Positions 9,948 to 14,375 of a DNA stretch of 14,375 nt are shown here, in pieces. The DNA is taken from contig CALLUT010000146.1 in NCBI GenBank assembly GCA_938010495.1, forward strand, positions 1-14,375, in the 5' to 3' direction. The notes beneath the pieces were generated by a model. The model was not told the DNA's origin and made no database searches. It saw nothing but the letters and a program-made list of their open reading frames with translations. Positions within the stretch are counted from its first letter, which is position 1, and each line of letters starts with the position of its first letter. A program made the position numbers and the translations under genes. This DNA comes from Candidatus Absconditabacterales bacterium (GTDB taxonomy: Bacteria > Patescibacteria > JAEDAM01 > Absconditabacterales > Absconditicoccaceae).

Positions 9948-10520
9948 TTACACAGCAGGTGTTATAATTTCTGGTCTTGCATCTGTTAACCCATTCATAT
10001 AAGATTTCCAGTTGATAAGATGTCTTGCGTATCTTACTTGTTTTTTTCGTAGTGATTTGGTTCTTTTTCATAGAAGAAACATTGAAATCCAGTGTACTAC
10101 TGCAATGATGAATATCCATATTGTCCAAACAAACATGATTGGTCATTGGATGATTCCCCATAAGAAACGGAATATAAACAAACGAGAAACCTTGCTTGTA
10201 TACTGTGCATCAAAAGAAGATGTTGATCAGCTTCTTGATGGGAAGATTGAATTGGTAATGTTTTCCACTTCTTCTCAAATATGTTCAACTGAACCTGCTA
10301 ATGCCTCAGCTTTTTTTGCTACATTTTTAGCAGTTTTTTTAGTTTTTGCTGAAACTTTTTTATTGAGAAGCTCTTGTGTATCATTCATTGCTTCATCAAA
10401 TTGTTGTTCAATTCTTGACGCTGCTGAACTCACTTTTTTAGCTGGAGAAACAACCTTTTTAGTAGTTCTTTTTTTAACTGGAGTTTTCTTAGTAGTAGTT
10501 TTTTTCTTAGAGGTTGCCAT
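9948..10520 (-). CDS. Lys-rich (histone-H1-like) N-terminus fused to DUF4389-like membrane domain
   Basis: The 190-residue protein has two parts. Residues 1-75 are an unstructured Lys/Thr/Ala-rich region (MATSKKKTTTKKTPVKKRTT, and KVSAKTKKTAKNVAKKAEA), resembling bacterial histone-H1-like tails. Residues 110-190 contain one long or two closely spaced membrane helices (about 114-150), then GKRTKSLRKKQVRYARHLIN and a WKSYMNGLTDARPEI ending. The pattern R-x(n)-aromatic membrane segment-LLGK-x(n)-R-x2-Y-x(n)-LTD-x-x-P fits DUF4389 proteins, whose function is unknown. If the basic tail is cytoplasmic it could bind DNA, RNA or acidic lipids at the inner membrane (inference). Under the standard code only the basic part appears, as an 81-residue ORF ending at a TGA after residue 81. 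Start ATG 10520 has no Shine-Dalgarno. Confidence 0.72.
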
Positions 10521-10538
10521 GGAACAAATATCGAATAG

Positions 10539-10544
10539 ATTATA
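10539..10544 (-). promoter_or_regulatory. Candidate -10 box for the Lys-rich membrane protein gene
   Basis: A perfect TATAAT on the minus strand lies 18 nt before the ATG at 10520. No convincing -35 hexamer is seen 16-18 nt upstream of it. If it is used, the transcript would have a leader of only about 10 nt. Confidence 0.3.
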
Positions 10545-10569
10545 AAAAAGAAATAGTTATTACTGGCAG

Positions 10570-10575
10570 TATACT
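10570..10575 (+). promoter_or_regulatory. Candidate -10 box for the lgt operon
   Basis: TATACT lies 22 nt before the lgt ATG in the 77-nt divergent gap. The expected -35 region is only A-rich, so the call is weak. It would back-to-back overlap with the minus-strand TATAAT at 10539-10544. Confidence 0.25.
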
Positions 10576-10597
10576 AATTTATTTTTCGGTTTCAATA

Positions 10598-11419
10598 ATG
10601 ATCGCATTTTCAATAGCTTGATGGCCAATATACCGATATTGACTCTTCTATCTAATTACTTTCGTATTTTGATATTGAGTATTGTATTGGCTTTGACAGT
10701 GAAAATATTTTTCTTCATATGAATGAGTTCAAAAATTACTCACTGATAAACTTGATGATTTTTTTATTATTGCAATAATATGAGTTATCGTTTGATGAAG
10801 ATTATGACATGTATTCCTCTATGAACGACATTATTATTCACAACATCTTTCAGAAATAATCCTTGTTAATCAATGATGAATGAGTTTTATATGATGAGTT
10901 TGTTGAGTCACTTTGGGTCTTGTATGGTTATTTCATTCTATGAAGTTAAGCAAAAGAGAATTCATGTTACTAGGAGATATTATACTGTGCATCGCTCCAC
11001 TTTGAATAGCACTTTGAAGATTTTGAAATTATCTAAATCAAGAATTATGGTGAAAACCTTTAACAGAAGTATGAACTACATGGGCCAATTCTTTTGAACA
11101 GCTATGATTAGTTTCAATTTATGATAGAGTTGATGCACAACCAAGGATAAATACAAATATGATTCAATCATTTTTAGAGTGATTTGTTCCTTTGTTTATT
11201 TGACGAATCTTACTACTAAGTAAGTATTTACGTTGAATCATAAGACCTTGACTGATATCGTGAACTTTTCTTATTGTTTATGCTATTTCAAGATTCTTTG
11301 TTGAATATTTCAAAGAACTACCAGAATCAGAACTTATTTGATTATTTTCTGTAAGCCAACGAGTCATGTTTTTATTCTTTTTGGGGGGGATTTATCTACT
11401 CTTTGCTAGTAATAAGTAG
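10598..11419 (+). CDS. lgt: Prolipoprotein diacylglyceryl transferase
   Basis: The 273-residue inner-membrane protein transfers diacylglycerol from phosphatidylglycerol to the lipobox Cys of prolipoproteins. Family landmarks are in order: IYRYGLFYLI (11-20, the conserved Tyr-Gly), IVGGRLGHVFLYERHYY (64-80), GGMSFIGG (93-100), the signature GRFGNYLNQELWG (140-152; Arg141, Asn144, Glu149), and SRFFVEYFKE (231-240; Arg232, Glu236), with a final Ser-Gln (SVSQR) before the last helix. About seven hydrophobic segments fit. One oddity: the histidine of the usual GGMSFHGG (E. coli His103, reported essential) is Ile98 here. Most signature glycines are TGA codons. A run of seven G at 11383-11389 lies near the 3' end. 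It heads a probable four-gene operon ending in a lipoprotein, a natural Lgt substrate. Confidence 0.93.
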
Positions 11420-11442
11420 ATAAACTTCTATACAGTTACTAT

Positions 11443-11820
11443 ATGATGAAAAGAAACGTATTTCATTTTCTTTTGATTGTTGTTTATCTGATAGCCTCAC
11501 AGTTCGTTGTGAAAGCTTGGGTAACAACAGATTGGGAACTTACTGCAAGTGAGAGTTTTTGTATGAATAAAAAATTAGACACATATGAATGAAAACGTTG
11601 ATGTTGGAAAAAGAACATGTCTGCATCATTTGTCGCTGATATTGAAGAAGTCTCAATACAAACTAAAATACTAACCGACATTAGTAATACATCTATTCCA
11701 ACTGATATGTTTTCACACATATTAGTCATGCCAAAACAACATCGGCCCCCCTGAGATAGTAATAACGAAGGATATACATTTGTTAATGACTATGTATGAG
11801 TTACCGTTTTGATAATATAG
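11443..11820 (+). CDS. Small exported protein with two cysteines, unknown function
   Basis: The 125-residue product starts with a typical Sec signal peptide: MMKRN, a hydrophobic core (residues 6-23), and a likely cleavage after VVKA (residue 25). The second ATG (11446) may equally be the start. The mature part of about 100 residues has two cysteines (Cys40, Cys54), a Trp-rich patch (WVTTDWE, CWKK), and a Pro-rich KQHRPPGD turn near 98-105. It ends with a hydrophobic GVTVLII. I recognise no family. It lies 23 nt after lgt and 40 nt before ccdA, all on one strand, so an envelope role linked to thiol chemistry is plausible, for instance as a client whose disulfide is reduced. That is inference from context only. 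The frame includes four TGA codons and one GGA for Gly. Confidence 0.7.
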
Positions 11821-11838
11821 AAAAGTATTTGTACTTTT
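11821..11838 (+). terminator. AT-rich hairpin followed by T residues, weak terminator or attenuator
   Basis: Directly after the TAG at 11820 comes AAAAGTA, loop TTTG, then TACTTTT and two more T. The 7-bp stem has only one G-C pair, so it is weak, but its position right after a stop and before ccdA could partly separate the two halves of the operon. Confidence 0.3.
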
Positions 11839-11860
11839 TTAATTACTTAATTTGATCAAT

Positions 11861-12592
11861 ATGTGACTATTAGGCTTATCTTTTTTAGCATGAATTCTAA
11901 CAGTATTAGCACCATGCGTATTACCTTTGCTTCCAGTAATTATCTGATGATCAGTTATTGAAGGTAAAAAATCTCGTCCTCGAATTATTATAGCGTCTTT
12001 TGCAGTTTCTGTAATTTTATTTACATTACTTGTAAAAGTTCTCGTTGATCGTTTTGGTATATTTCCTGAAGATCTAACAAAAGTCTCAGCTTATATCCTT
12101 ATCTTGTTTTGAATAGTATTTTTGTTTCCAAATTTATGGCAAAAATTTATGCTGCTTACTTGATTGGAGCATGCAACAAATAAAGCTCAACAAACTACTG
12201 GGACATCTTGATGAGCTTGGTGAGATATATTGCTAGGATTTATCCTATGACCTGTATTTAATACTTGCTCTCCGACTTATGCAATAATAATTGCTACAGT
12301 TCTTCCTGCAAGTTTTGCACGGGGTTTCATCAATATACTTGCTTATACAGCATGACTGGTAACCGTACTTTCACTTATCTCATATTGATGAAGAAAGATG
12401 GTTAACAAACTAAAACGAGCTGCAAACCCAAATTGATGGTTTAGAAGAATCGTTGCAATTATCATTATTGTTGTATGAGTTTCTATAGTAATGAAACGAG
12501 ATAAAGCTGCTGAAACCTGGTTATATGAAAACAACTTCGTTATCGATACTACTCAACGAGAAATAGACCAAACTAAAAAATTTAAAGAATAA
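11861..12592 (+). CDS. ccdA: CcdA/DsbD-type transmembrane thiol-redox transporter
   Basis: The 243-residue membrane protein belongs to the CcdA/DsbD-beta family, which moves electrons from cytoplasmic thioredoxin to extracytoplasmic thiol proteins through a pair of membrane cysteines. Both are visible: Cys19 in FLAGILTVLAPCVLPLLPVI (8-27) and Cys136 in FILGPVFNTCSPTYAIIIAT (127-146), each in its usual Pro-rich setting at the start of one half of the inverted repeat. About six helices are seen (3-28, 42-61, 75-91, 122-149, 155-176 and 195-211). It ends with a charged extramembrane tail of about 30 residues, longer than minimal CcdA. Fifteen of 21 glycines are TGA, including codon 2. It sits 31 nt before the double-thioredoxin lipoprotein, a clear candidate acceptor. 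No cytochrome c maturation gene is nearby, so a general thiol-reducing role is favoured. Confidence 0.9.
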
Positions 12593-12623
12593 ACTTCTCT
12601 TTTATTATTATTTATAAATTATT

Positions 12624-13400
12624 ATGAAAAAAGTTATCTTATTATCTACATTAGTTGCAGCAGCAGCTATAACTGTATGATGTACACAACCTACTAATAC
12701 TGCTCAAGTTCCTGCAAACAATGTAGTTACTACAAACAAAGCTCCTGCAGCTCAATTAGCATCTACTAATTATGTTCCTTTCTCTAACGCTACTGTGCAA
12801 GATGCTGAAGAATCTGGAAAAAATATGGCAATTTTCTTTCATTCAAAAACATGTGGATCATGTGCTAAATTAGATGCAGATATTGTGGCAAACGCTAAAA
12901 ATATTCCTGATGATACTGTAATCCTAAAAGCTGACTGGGATGAAAATCAAGCTCTTGCTAAACAACTTAAAGTAGATAAATACCATACTGTTGCATTTAT
13001 TAATGCTGATGGAACAAGCAATAATGTTAAAGGCCTATTTACTCTTGATGAAGTTATGGATGCTTGATCAGATACTATGGAAAAAACAATTTCAAGTAAC
13101 TACGAACTATACACTGCAAACGCTGTATTAGCAGCAGAAAAAGAAGGAAAAGATGTAGCAGTATTCTTCCATTCAAAAACATGTGGATCGTGTGCTAAAT
13201 TAGATGCTGATATCACAGCAAACACTAAAAACATACCAAGTGATACAGTAATCTTAAAAGCTGACTGGGATGAAAACCAAGAACTAGCAAGAAAATTAAA
13301 AGTAGATAAATACCACACTGTTGCATTCATGAACGATGATGGAACAAGCAACAATGTTAAAGGTCTATTTACATTAAACGATGTAGTTAGTGCTAAATAA
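12624..13400 (+). CDS. Lipoprotein with two tandem thioredoxin-like domains (CGSC)
   Basis: The 258-residue protein has a signal peptide and probable lipobox MKKVILLSTLVAAAAITVGC (Cys20 as lipidation site, with Gly19 encoded by TGA), then an Ala/Thr/Asn-rich linker to about residue 50. Two thioredoxin-fold domains follow (about 52-147 and 162-257), almost identical and exactly 110 residues apart. Each has FFHSKTCGSCAKLDADI (71-87 and 181-197) with a CxxC active site (Cys77/80, Cys187/190), ILKADWDENQ, and KVDKYHTVAF. Where thioredoxins have the cis-Pro ('PT' before the strand), both copies have His-Thr (His121, His231). Position after ccdA suggests it takes electrons from CcdA outside the membrane. 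Only 2 of 10 glycines are TGA, far fewer than in neighbouring genes, hinting at high expression. Under the standard code it splits at the TGA after residue 147. Confidence 0.9.
12825..13394 (+). repeat. Tandem duplication of thioredoxin-domain coding sequence, 330-nt period
   Basis: Copies at about 12825-13064 and 13155-13394 encode nearly the same 80 residues, with stretches such as ttcattcaaaaacatgtgga shared exactly. Many differences are at third codon positions, so the duplication is either not very recent or is held by selection on the protein. The connecting segment (13065-13154) is less alike. Confidence 0.9.
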
Positions 13401-13422
13401 TTTGATTTGGATAATCATATAT

Positions 13423-13453
13423 AAAAAAGTCCTCATTGATTGAGGACTTTTTT
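13423..13453. terminator. Bidirectional intrinsic terminator
   Basis: A perfect 13-bp stem: AAAAAAGTCCTCA (13423-13435), loop TTGAT, TGAGGACTTTTTT (13441-13453). The A-run on one side and T-run on the other let it act for both convergent genes, the lipoprotein (+) and ruvB (-). It is the only strong terminator in the window. Confidence 0.88.
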
Positions 13454-13477
13454 ATGATTAATTATTTTTGATAAAAA

Positions 13478-14375
13478 TTATACTAATATTCTTCATCTAC
13501 TTGTTTTGTCAATTCTTCATAACTGGAAGAGGAGTGGTTCAACATCATTTTCTAATGCTTTTTCACTAATTCATAATTTTGCCGATAAAGTTCTCAGTCA
13601 TACTGGATTTCAGTCTGCTTCTTCAAGTATAGCTAAATAACGTTTGTGAACCGGTTTAATTCATCATGCTTCAACTTTTGATGCAGCTTTAAATCATTCC
13701 CATGCTTGAGTTGTTATTTCCATGTTACCATTATTATGTACTACACAATAGTCTCTAAGTTGTATGCACGTGGTTGTTATTTCTCTTGGGGTAGAAGATA
13801 TAAATCAACACATAGTGTTAAGTAATTCGTCAGAAGATACGGTTAACTCGTTCTTTTGTAAGTACCTTTGCACTAGTTGCTTTTTTTCCTCAAGAGAATA
13901 AGGTGCTAGATGAAATGTGTATATGAATCTATTTTTAAGGGGTTCCGTAAGAGATTCACTTTTTGTTGTCGCTCATATTAGAGTAAATTGATTGAGAGGT
14001 AATCTTACTGAACTTCAATCAGGCATAACCATATCTATACAATAATCTTCCATTGCTATATATAAGACCTCCTCTAATGGAGCTTTTAATCTATGGATTT
14101 CATCAATAAACAATACGTCATTTGGTTGTAAGTTATTTAACAATGATACCATTTCAGAAGGTTTTGATAAGGCATATCATGTTATCACGTGGAGAGATCC
14201 TGCAACGTTTTTACTAATAATTGAAGCAAGGGTTGTCTTTCAATATCAACTTTGACCACAAAACAATAAATGTCATAATGTATGTCATTTTTGGCGAGCA
14301 CTTTCTAAAGCAGTCTGTACTACTCATACGGTTGATTCTTGTCCGATAAATTCTTCAAAATTTGTAGGTCTTTGA
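13478..14375 (-). CDS. ruvB: Holliday junction branch migration helicase RuvB (N-terminus outside window)
   Basis: 298 residues are visible, lacking roughly the first 20-30. RuvB is the AAA+ motor that drives Holliday-junction migration with RuvA. Numbered from the first visible residue: [11 protein letters not shown] (2-12); Walker A CGQSGYGKTTLA (39-50), in place of the usual GPPGLGKTTLA; Walker [12 protein letters not shown] (86-96); [11 protein letters not shown] (104-114); sensor 1 [21 protein letters not shown] (130-150) with the arginine finger Arg149; STPREI (194-199) in the lid; and a winged-helix C-terminus ending [19 protein letters not shown]. Two Walker A glycines (43 and 45) are TGA codons, which is strong support for TGA=Gly because this loop cannot tolerate a stop or Trp. 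ruvA and ruvC are not in the window. Confidence 0.95.

Noticed and set aside
10275..10520. Small histone-like protein of 81 residues as a complete gene
   Set aside because: The frame continues through TGA (Gly) into a membrane domain and ends at TAA 9948-9950.
10012..10545. 177-residue plus-strand open frame
   Set aside because: It is the complement of the Lys-rich membrane protein gene. Its Phe/Leu/Val-rich tail is just the antisense of Lys/Thr codons.
13100..13354. 84-residue minus-strand open frame
   Set aside because: It is antisense to the second thioredoxin domain, which is unmistakable on the plus strand.
12825..13394. Tandem repeat as an assembly artefact or CRISPR-like array
   Set aside because: There are only two long units that differ at many third codon positions and keep the reading frame, which fits a domain duplication. 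No short repeat-spacer pattern exists.
12795..13400. Two separate small thioredoxin genes (12795-13067 and 13077-13400)
   Set aside because: They are one reading frame. The TGA at about 13065-13067 is a Gly codon in the linker, and the signal peptide is upstream at 12624.

Overview
The window is AT-rich bacterial DNA in which TGA is read as glycine rather than stop (translation table 25). Read with the standard code almost every gene is shredded. Read with TGA as Gly, 17 colinear genes tile nearly the whole window, all ending in TAA (13) or TAG (4) and none in TGA. In-frame TGA falls on glycines that are invariant in known families: the RuvB Walker A loop, the Lgt GG-R and G-R-x-G-N motifs, the GHG and EPG motifs of M24 peptidases, and SerRS motif glycines. 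TGG is still used for Trp. This code is known from candidate phyla SR1/Absconditabacteria and Gracilibacteria (BD1-5), so the source is very probably one of these. I cannot say which from this window.

Layout. 1-1674 (+): 3' part of a large protein with a peptidoglycan-binding-like domain. 3331-1675 (-): a DUF34/NIF3-family gene followed by prmC. 3375-6162 (+): M24 Xaa-Pro-type peptidase, DEDDy 3'-5' exonuclease, and a divergent alpha/beta-hydrolase-like protein. 7473-6159 (-): membrane-anchored Holliday-junction-resolvase-like nuclease, then a protein resembling the C-terminal half of transketolase. 7561-9943 (+): polytopic membrane protein, seryl-tRNA synthetase, and a very small XseB (exonuclease VII small subunit) overlapping serS. 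10520-9948 (-): Lys-rich protein with a membrane-embedded DUF4389-like C-terminus. 10598-13400 (+): lgt, a small exported protein, ccdA, and a lipoprotein with two tandem thioredoxin domains, closed by a strong terminator. 14375-13478 (-): ruvB, cut by the window end.

How they fit. The 10598-13400 block reads as one envelope thiol-redox module. CcdA would carry reducing equivalents across the membrane, the double-thioredoxin lipoprotein would receive them outside, Lgt would lipidate that lipoprotein, and the small two-cysteine exported protein is a possible client. The other genes are housekeeping or DNA-repair functions: translation (serS, prmC), recombination and nucleases (ruvB, xseB, DEDDy exonuclease, resolvase-like nuclease) and peptide turnover. 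Gene packing is tight, convergent neighbours end on abutting or shared stop codons, and no start codon has a clear Shine-Dalgarno sequence. I see no tRNA, rRNA, CRISPR array or insertion sequence, and no gene-free stretch longer than about 90 bases.
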